64,000 nucleotides of DNA from Amaurobius ferox (lineage: Eukaryota > Arthropoda > Arachnida > Araneae > Amaurobiidae). Within the stretch, counting starts at the first letter, position 1, and the number at the start of each line of letters is the position of its first letter. Under the pieces are notes generated by a model that saw nothing but the letters and a program-made list of their open reading frames with translations, was not told the origin of the DNA and ran no database searches. This document shows positions 52,036-64,000 of this stretch, piece after piece. The stretch spans positions 34,277,403-34,341,402 of the forward strand of contig OX578140.1 of NCBI GenBank assembly GCA_951213105.1, given 5' to 3'. Position numbers and translations under genes: made by a program.

Positions 52036-54724
52036 AAGGAAAACTTTGTGATGGGATGGAAAACAGACTAATTCAATTGGAATTTAAGGTAATTCCAATT
52101 GGCAAGCATATTTTTAATGTTGAAATGGTTAATTAAGAAATCGGGCATCGTATTGTTCGTGTTGTGGCTATAATATCGCTCACCTAATAGGATGCCGAAA
52201 GAAACCGAAGTTAAGGTAATTATTACGAGGAAGGCTATTTAGCTCATTGAAGAAATTTATGTAATTGTAGTTTATTTCATTACTATTCAATAATAATAAT
52301 GTATTTTGCCATTGGTAACTATTAATATTCATTACATTTTACACGAATATTGTTATCACTCATCAATAGTTCTTAACATGGCAGTATAGGGCAAAATTTG
52401 ACACATTTTTGCATAGAAAGGGTTATTTATTCCTCAATTATAATAAAACTTAACAGTTTCAATAAGTATAGTGCAAAATAGTTGCGATACAATTTTCGTG
52501 TTCGTAACGTCATTAACGCCCCCTTTTGACAAGACAGAAATGTTTGACAATGTATGTCCTCGGGGGATGGGGGGGGGGGAAGTTACTGCCCCAAGCGCAT
52601 TGTCAAACTTGGTATCAATCGAAAGTCGTTTTGAAGCCCTTTGAAATGAAGGGTAACGTACTATGTATAATTGTTATCATTTGAATCAATGATACTGATT
52701 TTTCATAAATTTTCCTGCAAAATTGGCAAAAGAAAAAAATATTACAAATGTATTCTGGTCTGATAAGTCGAGTTGAGTCACACTCCACTTAATTAATTGT
52801 TAAAATTTTGTGTTTGTTGATAGGTAAACTTATATTTGATACCATCAATTAAACATTTTGTAAGTGCTAGATTAGAAAAATGGTTTGTGGTTATCAGAGA
52901 CGCACATTGTCTCTTAAATCAATTCTATAAAATAAAAACTAATGAGTTCAGTTTATAAATATTTTATTTGTTTTTTAAAACACGTTTTTAAATGTTATTC
53001 AGTCCGCTAAACTTTGTAGAATTATTTGATGGATTATTAAAGATGCAAAGATTTATAAATAACGTCAATGTTGTCCTTTTCCGATTTTCTTTTTTCAGAT
53101 TTATTTTATTTAAAGAAGACAATGGTAATAAATTAACTTATTCACAACAAAAAAATAGATCCAAAGATGCAACTTCAAAGAGCAAATAAATAACTTTATT
53201 CATTCATTCGAATTTTTCGATCTGCATTTTCGTCTTAATCAAAACAGTTGCCTAATAATACCGCTTGATTAAAGAAAACTATTTTAGGAATCAGAAGTCC
53301 AGAAAGCAATTACTTCTTCTAAACACAATGCATTTGTAGATAGTTTTTACCGGAGATTTTCAATCCAATTCTAAAGCATTTTATTTCTGTGTTAAGTAGA
53401 AAGGAAAAATAACAGAAAATGATATCAATTTATTTTGGAATGAAATAAAATCCACTCTGTCTAACAAAGTATAAGTAGTATAATATTTTTGAAAAAACTG
53501 CAACTAGTATTTATACAATTAATTATTGTCGTGAATTGGGTTCAAACATTGTTTCTCTCTTTTAAAATATGATGTTACTATTTATTTCCTTAACAAAACT
53601 CTCAAAATGTTTTGCATTAAAGTTTATGGTTTGAAACAACGCTGAGTAAAATTAAAATTTCAACACATAGAGGGTATGGCAACACATTGCAATACCGAAT
53701 CAAAACAGTATTGGGGCACAATCCTGTATAAAGCTTATAATGTTACAAAATATTTATTACACAGACAAAATGTAATAAATACATAATCTTAAGTTATAAA
53801 GCATCTATAGCATGTTCAGATATTAAAAAAATGTAAATATATATGTAAATGTGTTAAACATTAGTCATTAACCTCACAATTATGGGATTCGCTATTTCCT
53901 CCGATTAGCCTGTATGGCAATTAACATATTTTGCTATGAATGCTATTGTAGTTTATTCAGCATTTTTTACAACTTTTTGTGTAACTTCAAGCGAAGTATA
54001 TTCATTGCTCAAAACAATTAAGGGATATTGTGAATTCAATATAAAACCATAACATAAAATATAAGCATGATAAGAAAATTTAATGAGAAAGTCTGAAATG
54101 AGAATTACGCACAATTTTTAAAGGGTTAAATATTCAATTTTTTCCTGTGACGTTCGAAATGAGGTATTTTCTACAGCGAATGAAAAGTAACATGAATCGT
54201 ACGATCATTTAGTCTAGGGAAAAATCTGTCAATATGCTATTGGATTTTTACTGATAAATGATGTTTTAACAATGTCATTTATCCAAATCCTCAGTTTGCT
54301 GTGCTGTTAGCCGTTCATAAACGGGTCAAAGGCAATCAGCTATAGCTGATTTAGGAATGTTCCAAAGCGGGATTTTTCGATCATGGAATAAGTTTTGGCA
54401 GGCTGGAAATGTATTTCGAAGGCAGGGTAAGGCCGTAGACCTTCAATATCAGTCAACTGAGGACCTATTTTTATCATTGACGACCAGGAGGAACCAATCG
54501 CTGTATAAAGACAGCTGTTCTGCAATGTGAACTTTTTACAACAAGCAGATAGGTTTCAACACACACTGTTAAATGTCGACTCCACACTGTTAGTCTGTAG
54601 ACTCGAGAGTTTACCGGTTTTTAACAACACTTCTTCTTGCAGACAGTGGTACTTTTCCTATATCGTAGCAGATTACCTCATATATGTTTATTTGTTATAT
54701 CATCAATAACTTCTAAATTTCTGT
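52036..54724. other. AT-rich spacer, nothing recognised
   Basis: About 2.7 kb. A G-rich patch (52561-52581) is enclosed by an 11-base inverted repeat (GTTTGACAATG, 52547-52557; CATTGTCAAAC, 52599-52609). No coding relic is convincing. Confidence 0.4.
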
Positions 54725-54990
54725 TTTCGAATTGTGCCAAAATCTAATCAGCACCAGGGTAACCTACAAGTGACTTATCTATAAAATTTTATGAAATTCG
54801 GTCAATTCGTTTTTGAGTTAGTGTGAATACATACATTGCACAGGTTGACTCACACAGGCGTAACGCTAAAAATAGTTATTTCGTGTTCTAGAGGTTTCAA
54901 AATGTTTAGATCTGCCGAAAACTCGAGTTGCGATTTTCGATATGATTCCAAAACTTTCCCTATACATTACCATGTATTGCAGAAAAAGTG
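54725..54990 (-). repeat. Diverged relative of family B
   Basis: Read on the minus strand: CATGGTAATGTATAGGGAAA, AATCGCAACTCGAGTTTTCG, CACACTAACTCAAAAACGAA, then TTGACCGAATTTCATAAAAT. The order (AAGGAAAG-like start, GTCGAAAATTCGAGTTTTC line, GT-like stretch, GACCGA..TTT..T.AAATTTT) parallels the first third of family B, but identity is low. Confidence 0.5.
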
Positions 54991-55407
54991 AAAAATAGTG
55001 AGAAAATTTTTTATTAGTTGGTTGCAAAAGTATGAGAAATTGTTTCTTGTATAATAGCAGTTTGCAATATAATTCTAATAGGTATGACTAAGCATATTCT
55101 GTAGATATCAATCGCTTTGAGTAAGAAATTGATTTAATGAGAAAAACAGGAAACATGTTTTTTATTAATTGTTTCCTGTATTTTCAAGGTTAATACTGAG
55201 GCAGTGGATAATACTCATTTATTATAAAAACGTATAAATTCATTTATACGGGATTTTAAGACATCATTGACACCCTTTTATGACTATATTGTAATTCGAT
55301 ATTGGACAGAAAATATTTTTTCATATATTCATGGCCAAGAGACGATTTATTTCAATTTTATGATATTTCAAGGTGAATTTGAGAGCAGATGATGATATTC
55401 AATTGTT

Positions 55408-55665
55408 TTATAATTTTATAAGTGATTTTAATACATCAATTAACATTCTTTTATCATTATTAGAAACCGGTGTTGGACAAAAAACAATTTCACATTCTTT
55501 CGTGACCCACCCAACTTCCATGCAATACCATACGACTTTATTATCCCCATTATTTTTAATAGAAACATAAATACTTCTTTTTGAATATCTATATTTGGTC
55601 TTTTTATTTTCGCCTAAGATCAAATTATCACATTTATTTCGACAAGGAAAATTATCAATTTCCAA
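55408..55665 (-). CDS. Unidentified Cys-containing ORF, possibly a relic
   Basis: An 85-residue minus-strand ORF with five cysteines (MEIDNFPCRNKCDNL; VVWYCMEVGWVTKECEIVFC) and ordinary rather than low-complexity composition. Upstream, other frames give coding-like pieces (NKPVDTDIVRTLIRR near 55800 and KIFVSKHIGGQYMPC near 55710), as if a longer protein were broken by two frameshifts. Downstream it ends at a TAA near 55408. I do not recognise the family. It may derive from a mobile element or virus-like sequence, or be a chance ORF. Confidence 0.3.
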   Translation of the reverse strand: MEIDNFPCRNKCDNLILGENKKTKYRYSKRSIYVSIKNNGDNKVVWYCMEVGWVTKECEIVFCPTPVSNNDKRMLIDVLKSLIKL

Positions 55666-57380
55666 AACTACTTAGGCTTGCTCACATGGCATGTATTGAC
55701 CCCCAATGTGTTTACTTACAAAAATTTTATTCCTGGTTATTCTACTATAGATTAGTTTATGTTTCTTCTTATTAATGTTCTAACTATATCAGTATCTACA
55801 GGCTTATTAAATTCATTTATTGATTCAAAAGTTCATTTTGTGAGGTCTATATGACCTTTCGTTATTATTTCTGTCACTTTTCCTTAATATTTATTTTTAC
55901 TTTAAATCGACAACTCTGACTGGTTTGGTTAGATAGACCAATAACCGAGTTTTGAATCTCCAGTAAGTTAGAGTATTAGGGATTGGATGGAAGGGATGAC
56001 TTGAGAAGCTGGAGGGTTAGAGGTGTAGACAGTGAAAGGAAATGAGGATTGTAAAGTTGATTAAGCTGAGTGCGTTAGTTAGAAGGATTGAAAGATCCCT
56101 CCTAATGGATACCACTATGTCCAGAAAGGTCTAGTATCCCGAGTAAGCCGAAACAAGGTTTCGAGGCAAGAAAAACGATTTGGGTAATCATACAACTTTT
56201 ATAACCAGTTCACTGTCTGTTAAAATATCACCAGGCTGGTAAAAGTGCATTGCATAATATATTAGTGTTTATTTATGGACAAATGCAATACTAGTTGTTG
56301 GCATATGCCTCTTTTAGTTAAACAGGCAGCTGCTGTAATTTGAGTGACATACATAATAAATGTGTTTAATTGACCAATTGCATCTTTGTGTAATTGCCCT
56401 GGGCCGCAAGGTTTTGTGTATCCAGTTGTACCATGTTTTGGGTTATGTCATTTTGTATAAACGATCTAAGTAAGTGCGGATAGGTTAGCCTGAAACTTAA
56501 GTTGCGAATACGTACAATGGAGTTTTGATCGAACTTTATCAAGTTAGAATGGAACTAGATCGTGCAAAATACGCTATAATTGGTACCCGAACATAAAATA
56601 CTCTACAACTTTACAACATTCGTCTTTATAAAATCCTTAGTATTATTGATCTCTCTTCATTTTTGAAAAAAAAAATAAGACGAACATTAAACGCCCGGAG
56701 AAATTTTTCACCAAAGTTTACGTTTATTGGTACTTATACATTATTTTATACACTAACAGACTTGCATACTTTCAGAATTTATGTGATTTTTCTTACTGGT
56801 GTTCCCTTTTCTTAGTAACTAACAATCAGCTTCCTGACTTTTACCCCACCTCCCTCTTTTCCCAGCTCATCCCACCTAATTTTTACATTTGCAATGGTAT
56901 CTATTAATTTGATTTTCTTTATGTTAATTTCCCTAATCTTAAATAACTGGCTTATTTGAGCTTCTTATTCTGAAAATATTATAGACAAAATGTTGACAAA
57001 ATTACAATGCCATCTAAGGGGAGAGATCAATGATGGTGTGATTAGTGAAAAACTAGCATCAATGGTCGGGGTATCTCTGTTTTAAATTGGAGCGTTACAA
57101 AAATGTAAACACTTTGGGCGCTTAATAACTCTAAAAATCTAATAGATAAAAAATATTTTTGTTTTGTTTTGTTGGAAATAGAGTGCAGATTTTGAATATA
57201 TAAAAATAATTTCAATATTTTAATCCTTTGAACTCTATTTTTTGGGAAAACTGCGAGTCTTTGACTTTGCTTACGTTCATTCTATGACAGATAGATATAA
57301 ACTGTAAGGGATACAAATGCTCATTAGGAAATCCAATTTTAAGATTAAACATTTTTAAAAACCATTATAGTTTTCGAACA
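55666..57380. other. Spacer, nothing recognised
   Basis: No gene or repeat recognised beyond the possible frameshifted upstream pieces of the 55408-55665 ORF. 55980-56060 is rich in GA-type purines. Confidence 0.4.

Positions 57381-57381
<1 letters not shown>

Positions 57382-57450
<69 letters not shown>
57382..57450. repeat. (TA)n microsatellite
   Basis: About 34 TA units. Confidence 0.95.
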
Positions 57451-57453
<3 letters not shown>

Positions 57454-57754
57454 TTTTTAGTATTTTGAAGTGTTAGTTCTAAATTAGACATTTTACTATG
57501 TTAAAGTATTTTGAAAATGTCTAAAGAATAAATCTATCCCTTCAGCAAAGAAATATGTTATTCAAACAAAACCTTTTCAATTTAACATTTATAAATCGAG
57601 TTTCTTTTTAGCTGTAGATGATTCCTGCTGAACATGTGTCAATTTAGAGGGATTGCAGAACCACTTATTGAATTTGTTTGAAAATTTGCATACGAAAATG
57701 TCAAGCCGGCGTATGCACATGGTGATTCAAGTTTCGTAGCAATGTCTAGACAAG

Positions 57755-58205
57755 AAAGATCAATCATGCATAAAGCATTGAATATGAACACTTTTCAACT
57801 TCACTGCAATTTTATTTAAACATCTCTAAAATGCGATACATTTCTTGGTAATATTTTTAAAATCATCACAATACTACATTAATTTATTTTATTTGAAAAC
57901 GTAAAATTTCACAGAAAAAAATTAATTTCATTCAAGTGACGTCATTGAAATAAAAACTGCCTGGTTCAAACATCTCTAAAATGCGATACATTCCTCGTTA
58001 ATATTTTTAAAATTATAATACTACAATAATTTATTATATTTGGAAACATCATCGAAAACAAATGAAATTTACTCCAATGACGTCATCGAAATATAACACG
58101 CCTGGCTCTCTTTATAAAAGCAGCATTTCATTCATAAACATTTTTCCATTCATTTACTTCATCACAATACTATAATAATTTATTTTATTTAAAAATTTAA
58201 GCCCA
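57755..58205 (+). repeat. Family E repeat, copy 1, with tandem CRE-like units
   Basis: Contains two to three ~145-base units: AAACATCTCTAAAATGCGAT, AATATTTTTAAAAT, ACAATACTAC.TTAATTTATT, AATTTCATTCAAGTGACGTC, ATCGAAATA. Two units have TGACGTCA (57938-, 58079-). Next come a TATA-like CTCTTTATAAAAGCAGC (58112-58128) and CATTCATAAACATTTTTCC. It is matched, inverted, by 63225-63660. CRE, then TATA, suggests an LTR or promoter-like part, but no LTR ends were found. Confidence 0.75.
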
Positions 58206-58424
58206 TAGATATACAAGTAATTAAGCTCTATGCTTAAAACTTCATCGAAAAAAGCAGCAATTCTTATACAACTCATTCTACATATTTTGCGGTTTACATT
58301 TTCCATAAGTGAAAATTAGGCTTCGTTGTAGAAATAATCAAAGTTGGATGATCATTTAAACTCAAATATATAGTAATTGAGTTGTTTCAGTATGTAGATG
58401 CATAAAATTTAAGCAAAAATAAAG

Positions 58425-58960
58425 CGGTTTTAGAACGGATACAACACTAAATGTGAATTAAAAAGAACTTTAAAAATCACGATTTTGACATAAGGTGGAT
58501 GCAATATTTTATTTTGAAGTGGGTCACGGGATCTCTTCATATAATGGTCACGTGATCGCTTCATACAAAAGGTGTAATTAATATTTTAATTTTTATTTAA
58601 AAAACTACTGAATATATTTTGCTGAAATTTGTTTTATACATTTAATGTGATAATTTGAATATTTCCTAAAACTTTCGAAGCAATTTGTGAATTTTAAATG
58701 CGATTAATAAGTTTGAAAAATTGGGTCCCATAGGGTTCAATGTATTTCATTTTTTTAACCCGGGTTCAATCCAAAACTAATTGGGTGAGATTATTCATTT
58801 ATATTCCTATAGGTCCCACAGACCGTCTGAACAACATACTAAAATTTCATTTTGATAAAGTCATTTTTACGGCAGTTATCGTGCTAACGGACAGACAGAC
58901 AGACAGACAGACAGACAGAATGAATGAACAAAGTCATAAACACTTTTCAACTTTGTTGTA
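58425..58960 (+). repeat. Family D repeat, copy 2
   Basis: Homologous to 14863-15345. Ends with ATCGTGCTAACGGACAGACA and an (ACAG)n microsatellite (58888-58919), then GAATGAATGAACAAAGTCAT. The ORF 58740-58961 is non-conserved. Confidence 0.85.
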
Positions 58961-59279
58961 AAGTGCTGAAAATGGTAGTTAATATACGATGTTAAAACTT
59001 GTTAATTTGTAACTGTGGCGTTTTGCGCATTTCCATCGCACAACTACATTTTGAAAATCAAATATTAGATACAACTTATTCCGGAAGGACGAATACATTA
59101 TTTTACATGTCTATAACCGGCATTCATAAGGAATTCACTGGAAATATTATTATAGTGTGTTTTTAATGTATACTTACAAATTAAAATTAACTGGCCTGTG
59201 TCTCATCTCGACTTTCTCTTACAGAATCCATTTTAGTAACTTTTTATTAACACTTTACAATATATTTGAAAGTTTTTAT

Positions 59280-59576
59280 GGCTTTATTCATTCTATCTGT
59301 CTGTCCGTTAGTACGATAACTGCCATAAAAATGGCTTTATCAAAATGAAATTTTAGTATGTTTTTCAGACGATCTGTGGGACCTATGGGAATATAAATGA
59401 ATAATATCACCCAATTAGTTTTTTATTGAACCCGAGTTGAAGAACTGAAATACATTGAACCCTATGGGACCTAATGTTTCAAACATTTTTTAAGCAAATT
59501 TAAAATTCAAAAACTGTTTCGAAAATATTAGGAAATATTCAAATTATCCCATAAAATATATAAAAAAAATTTGAGT
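59280..59576 (-). repeat. Family D repeat, copy 3 (inverted, partial)
   Basis: Minus-strand match to 58565-58890: ATCTGTCTGTCCGTTAGTAC, CATAAAAATGGCTTTATCAA, AATAATATCACCCAATTAG, CCCTATGGGACCTAATGTTT, GAAATATTCAAATTATCCCA. Copies 2 and 3 are arranged tail to tail about 320 bases apart. Confidence 0.8.
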
Positions 59577-59583
59577 ACAATAT

Positions 59584-59631
59584 GTTAGTAAGGTAGGTAA
59601 GGTTAGTAAGGTAGGTAAGGTTAGTAGGTAG
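59584..59631 (+). repeat. Short GGTTAGTAAGGTAGGTAA tandem repeat
   Basis: About 2.5 units of an 18-19 base G/T-rich repeat at the broken end of family D copy 3. Confidence 0.85.
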
Positions 59632-59750
59632 TTTTTTAAATAAAATTTATTTAATATAGGGAGAAAAACAAATTCAATTAAATTCCGACTCTCCTTATAT
59701 CCTCCAGAAAGGAAGAAGAGTTATATTATATAATAAATATCTTTATAATA

Positions 59751-62700
59751 GACTAGCAGCATACCCGTTCTTCGTACGGAGTATATAATATAAAGAAACT
59801 TGAAATTCATAATCATGCCCAAATTCTTATAGTATACTAAATGACATGTTTAATCAAAATATTCTGTTAAAATATTTAATATAATGCTCCTAAAAAGAAG
59901 TTTAAGAATCTCTGTTCTCGCTATATAAAATTATCTTCATGGACATATCTGAAGAATAAAACATCTTGGACCCCTTATGTAAGCAAATATAAAAAAAAAA
60001 TATGGAATTGAATCAATATATGCAAAATAAAAGCGTTAAAATTGTATGGGACCCGTACTAATTATATGCGCGAATATTAGAAAATATAACCTGTATTAGT
60101 AGATTACATGTATAAATTGAAAATACCAATAAACCCGTAATCTTTAAATCTGAAGACAGTCATTTATTCCATTATATGTCAAAATTAAAGTGCTAAAATT
60201 ATATGGGAAGAAATACACGTACTACTTATAATGTCCGATTATTAGTAGAAGATTACCCGTTTTGCAATATGAGTCACAAATGTTTTTTGGTAAAATACAA
60301 CAGACGACGTAATAAATTGAATATATAATTAATCCCCTTAATCTTCATACCAGAAGACTGTACTTGATTCCAATATATATGCCAATATACCTGTACTACT
60401 TATATTCTCGTAGGTTAGAAGATATACCCGTGCATTCCTAGAAGATTACTCGTACAACGTACAATATGCGTGTGTCAGCAATTTTTGCCGCAATAAAACA
60501 ATGGCGTAATAACTTAAAAATATCAATAATCCCTGAATCAATAATTCCGGAAAATATCAATAATAATAATGTTTAAACCTGAAGAGTATAATTGATATTA
60601 TCCAGTCCAAAATGAAATGGGCAATGAAATTTATTTTATATACATATCTTCATTATTCAAATCGGAAAGGATTTAATAAAAACCGTCTGCCGCATAAACA
60701 CATTGGATTTAAATCCGTTGCTAAGCGACATGATATCATTTGCTTCAAATAAATTGGTAGAAAAAATATCGTCTAAATAGTTATATTTCTATGGAACATT
60801 TGGCGACAGTTTCGTCAAATTAGCGACATTTTAAAAAATCGCCAAATTTATCGCCAAGTGGGACTGTAGAACTGACAGTTCCACTTTGCGACAAATTGAC
60901 GAAATATCATCACAATACTATCCCCTAACAAAAAACAATTAATATCATTTATGTAGCGCAATTTTATCAATTTCAAGATATTTTTATAGATTTGAAAACA
61001 TTTTTATCAATTTGGTGACATTTTAAAAATTCGCTAAATGTATTACTAAGTCGGATGGTTGGTCTGACAGATAAATGCTAACCAAACATCATTTCAGTAC
61101 TCTCTTCTAACAAAACAAAAAAAAATTTCATTGATATGTTGAAGACCCAAGCCACACGACCAACCCGAAGGTTTATGGCAGCTGTTTGTGTGTCGTTTAT
61201 ATCAATTTGGCGACATTTCCGTCAATTTGGCAAAGTTTAAGAAAAGTTGTCAAATTAGCGATATCCCTCCAAATTCGTAGCTTTGAATTTGCAGATCTGA
61301 ATGAAACATTCTTATCCCGTTTCAATATACTAAATGAAAACACTACAATTGTATTAGAAGATATACCCGCTCTACTCTTTTTCTGTTTCAACAATCGGCT
61401 ATATGAATTTATTGGCTAAACACAATATATGAGTTTAGTAGCTGAATGCGATATAAGCTTGAAAACTCTTTGCCAAAATAAATGAAATTGATGTACGCAG
61501 TCAGCAATTAATATAATTAAAAGAAAAATCAAACCGTCCATTCATAAGATATACTTTTACATCCATTTATCCATTTATTTATTATTTAAATCGAAAAAAA
61601 ATAATAAAAACATTAACAAACACATTTAATTTAATTGCGATGCCGAGCAACATGATATATCCTCCTAAAATGTTAAAATTTATTAACCACTAACAGCACA
61701 CCCGTTATTCGTACGAAGTGTATAATTTAAAGAAACTTAAAGTTCGCAATCATGTGCAAATTCTGTTAAAATATTAAATTTATTGCTCCTAAAGAGAAGT
61801 TTAAGAATATATGTTCTCACTATGCAAAATTATCTTCACGATCAGATCTGAAGAATAAAACATCCTGCCCCCTTTTGTAAGCAAATTTACAGAAGAAAAA
61901 ATAGGAATTGAATGAATATATGCAACCCCGTACTAATTATATTGTCGCAGATCAGAAAATATGCCAATGTGTTAGTAGAAGATTACCCGTATTACAATAT
62001 GCGTCTCAAAAATATTTGCCAAAATAAAAGAGATGACGTAATAAATTGAAAACATCAATAATATCCGTACTCTTTATACCAGAAGGTCGTAATTGATTCC
62101 AATATATGCCAATATATATCAAAACATATGTCAATATACCTGTACTACTTATATTCTCGTAGATTAAAAGATATACACGTGTATTTGTAGAAGATTCGTA
62201 CAACATACAATATATGAGTTTAAACAATTTTTGTCATAACAAAATAATTGCATAATAACTTGAAAATATCAATAATCCTTGAATGAATAATCCCCGAAAA
62301 TATAAATAATAATAATTTTTAAACCTGAAGACCGTAATTGATATTATCCAGTCAAAAATGCTATAAGAAAAATCAAATCGTTCTTTTCTAAAATATATTT
62401 TTATATCCATTTATTTATTATTCAAATCGAAAAAATAATTATTAAAATTAACAGACAGATTTAATTTAATTGCGTTTCTGAGTAACATGATATAAGATAG
62501 AATCTTATAACATGTTAAATATGTCATGTCTTATAACATAAACTGCGAAATTAAATAACGATTTTGATTTCTCTATACTTCTCATTGTTCCGTAAAAGCT
62601 TGTTTTAAATAAACCATGAACCATGGAGATAGATTTCCCCTTTAAATCATGTTTCAAACAATTCATGTTTTCAGAAAGTGACTAATTAACGCAAAAAATC

Positions 62701-63140
62701 TCCCATCAAACTCAGAGATTAAATTTTAATTCACTTTCAAACGATTTTCAAGCTTTTCGTTTGGATAAACCACGGAGTTAGGGAGTAGAACTCCTAGGAA
62801 AAAGTTCCGTTTTTCATTAATATCTCGACAACCCCAGGTCTTAGAAACTCGAAACTTGGACAAAATTTATGGGGGGATATTTCAAGGCTATTCACCAAAT
62901 TTCATTAAATTCGGTTCAGCCGTTTTTCCGTGATGATGGGACAAACGAAAATTTCGTTTTTTACTAATATCTCGAGAACCACTGGTCGTAGAAACTCAAA
63001 ACACGGATATAATTTTAAGTGGGGCTATTTCTGGGCTACCCACAAAATTTCATCAAATTCGGTTCAGCCGTTCTCCCGTGATGGTGTGACAAACAGACAG
63101 ACAGACAGACAGATTTTCATTTTTATTTATATAGATAGAG
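59751..63140 (-). repeat. Family A/C repeat, near-full-length copy (-)
   Basis: On the minus strand it begins near 63140 (TATCTATATAAATAAAAATG, (GTCT)n at 63092-63111, CATCACGGGAGAACGGCTGA), with repeated heads at 62940 and 62830. The CGCCAA block is at 61270-60790. The 3' end CCGTTCTTCGTACGGAGTAT / CTAGCAGCATACCCG is at 59752-59785, and another end copy (CACCCGTTATTCGTACGAAG) is at 61697-61716. It has the same segment order and the same partial tandem 3' duplication as the plus copy at 34422-37985. Confidence 0.8.
61150..61198 (-). mobile_element. Possible truncated SINE inside family A/C
   Basis: GTTGAAGACCCAAGCCACAC then GACCAACCCGAAGG resembles the reverse complement of the SINE 3' core. 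It interrupts the text that is continuous at about 35800-35850 in the plus copy. No clear target duplication was found. Confidence 0.4.
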
Positions 63141-63224
63141 TTATATTATATAATAATTATAAGAGTTTTATTATTTTACATATAAGAAAGGTTTCACATT
63201 TTAAAATAAATATGGTAGATAACA

Positions 63225-63660
63225 ATTTTTCAAATTTTTAAATAAAATAAATTATAGTATTGTGATGAATGAAGCGATTGGAAGAATGTTTATGAATGAA
63301 ATGCTGCTTTTATATAGAGGCGATTTATATTTCGATGACATCATTTGAATAAAGTTTATTTATTTTCGATGAAGTTTTCAAATATAATAAATTATTGTAG
63401 TGTTATGATAATTTTAAAAATATCACCGAGGAATGTATCGCATTTTAGAGATGTTTAAACCAGGCAATTTATATTTCAATGCCGTCATTTGAATGAAGTT
63501 CATTTTCTTCGATGAAGTTTTCAAATATAATAAATTAATGTAGTATTGTGATAATTTTAAAAATATTACCGAAGAATGTATCGCATTTTAGAGCTGTTTG
63601 TATAAAATTGCATTGAAGTTGGAAAGTGTTACATAATCAATGCTTTATGCATGATTGATT
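63225..63660 (-). repeat. Family E repeat, copy 2 (inverted)
   Basis: Reverse complement of 57755-58205: CATTTTAGAGATGTTTAAAC, TTTATATTTCGATGACATCA, GAATGTATCGCATTTTAGAG, CTTTATGCATGATTGATTTT. Two internal units are present. The CRE palindrome is degraded (GATGACATCATT, ATGCCGTCATTT). The TATA-like GCTTTTATATAGAGG is at 63306-63320. Confidence 0.75.
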
Positions 63661-64000
63661 TTTCTTGTTTTCTAAATTTCTTGTGATTTTTCTTGTGGCC
63701 TAAAAATCAAGTTTCTTTTTTAGTGACGGATCTGATACAGAATAAGGAAATAGAAGAAAATTTACTTTTCCGTATTCTTATTTAATGATTTTATTCTTCA
63801 AGCTGAGTGGAATCCATTTCATTTCTTCTTACGATAAAATTACTTGTGAGAGTGACGAGGCACAAAAAACAGGAAATTGGGAAGCCCTTTAAAGTGCTGG
63901 CTCTGCCAGTCTACCCCTTCCAACTACACTTTAAGAGTTGAAATTTAAATACTAGAAGAGATTTACTGTTGTCTCTACATATGCTTGCTAATATCCCACG
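63661..64000. other. Spacer at the right edge
   Basis: Nothing recognised. Confidence 0.4.

Noticed and set aside
51708..52051. Thr-His repeat ORFs
   Set aside because: They translate the (CA)n microsatellite of family B copy 5.
52140..52210. A CCHC-like pattern on the plus strand (CSCCGYNIAHLIGC)
   Set aside because: The His is one residue off the canonical CX2CX4HX4C spacing and no open frame or Gag context surrounds it.
59584..59631. GGTTAGTAAGGTAGGTAAGG resembles arthropod telomere repeats (TTAGG)
   Set aside because: The period is 18-19 bases and not five, and there are only about 2.5 units.

Overview
The window reads as intergenic or intronic DNA of a repeat-rich, strongly AT-rich animal genome. 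An arthropod is likely, and a spider or other arachnid is my best guess. That guess rests on the style of the LTR-retrotransposon Gag at 4298-5920, the gypsy-type primer binding site, the Jockey/CR1-like LINE tails, and the 5S- and tRNA-derived SINEs; it comes from memory of such families, not from a search. I find no convincing host protein-coding gene. Nearly every long ORF belongs to a transposable element, is a relic of one, or is a translated microsatellite.

Layout. 1-3340: a LINE C-terminal relic, one 'family B' repeat, a TA microsatellite and a possible LTR scar. 3342-7133: a structurally complete LTR element on the minus strand, with two 99%-identical LTRs, a 5-bp target duplication, a PBS, a PPT and one gag-like ORF, but no protease, reverse transcriptase or integrase. 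It looks like a young non-autonomous gag-only element. 7679-8750: a decayed reverse-transcriptase gene. 8928-9985: a 'family A/C' repeat carrying a 5S rRNA-headed SINE with a target duplication. 12610-13385: a LINE RNase H relic. 13646-14850: a cluster of 5S-headed SINEs including a head-to-head inverted pair. 14863-15345: 'family D'. 15373-17905: a decayed gypsy element (LTR-gag-protease-start of RT-LTR). 17930-18340: a ~116-bp minisatellite. 18340-19545: a Tc1-like element split by a 902-bp solo LTR. 19859-22190: duplicated tRNA-Leu-like sequences, a palindromic CRE/Ets-like cluster, and a nine-unit tandem array of tRNA-like sequences. 23595-23818: a long fold-back sequence. 25490-29780: three family B copies and a hAT (ZBED5-like) transposase relic. 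30900-32010: duplicated tRNA-like loci and a SINE. 34422-37985 and 59751-63140: two ~3.5-kb family A/C repeats in opposite orientation. 42249-45745: a Tc1-like and a mariner-like transposon inside TA microsatellites. 51045-52035: a further family B copy. 57760-63660: a 5.9-kb block bounded by inverted copies of 'family E', which has CRE-like sites.

These pieces do not form a pathway. They record nested insertions, and several can be ordered because an uninterrupted paralogous copy elsewhere in the window shows the empty site. The best candidates for something little described are the gag-only LTR element, the 5S/tRNA composite SINEs with very short 5'-truncated copies, the tandem tRNA-like array, and the design shared by several unrelated repeats: a GT/GTCT microsatellite followed by a conserved phrase near CCGAATTTGATGAAATTTTG. 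All coordinates of diverged repeats are approximate, because they were aligned by eye.
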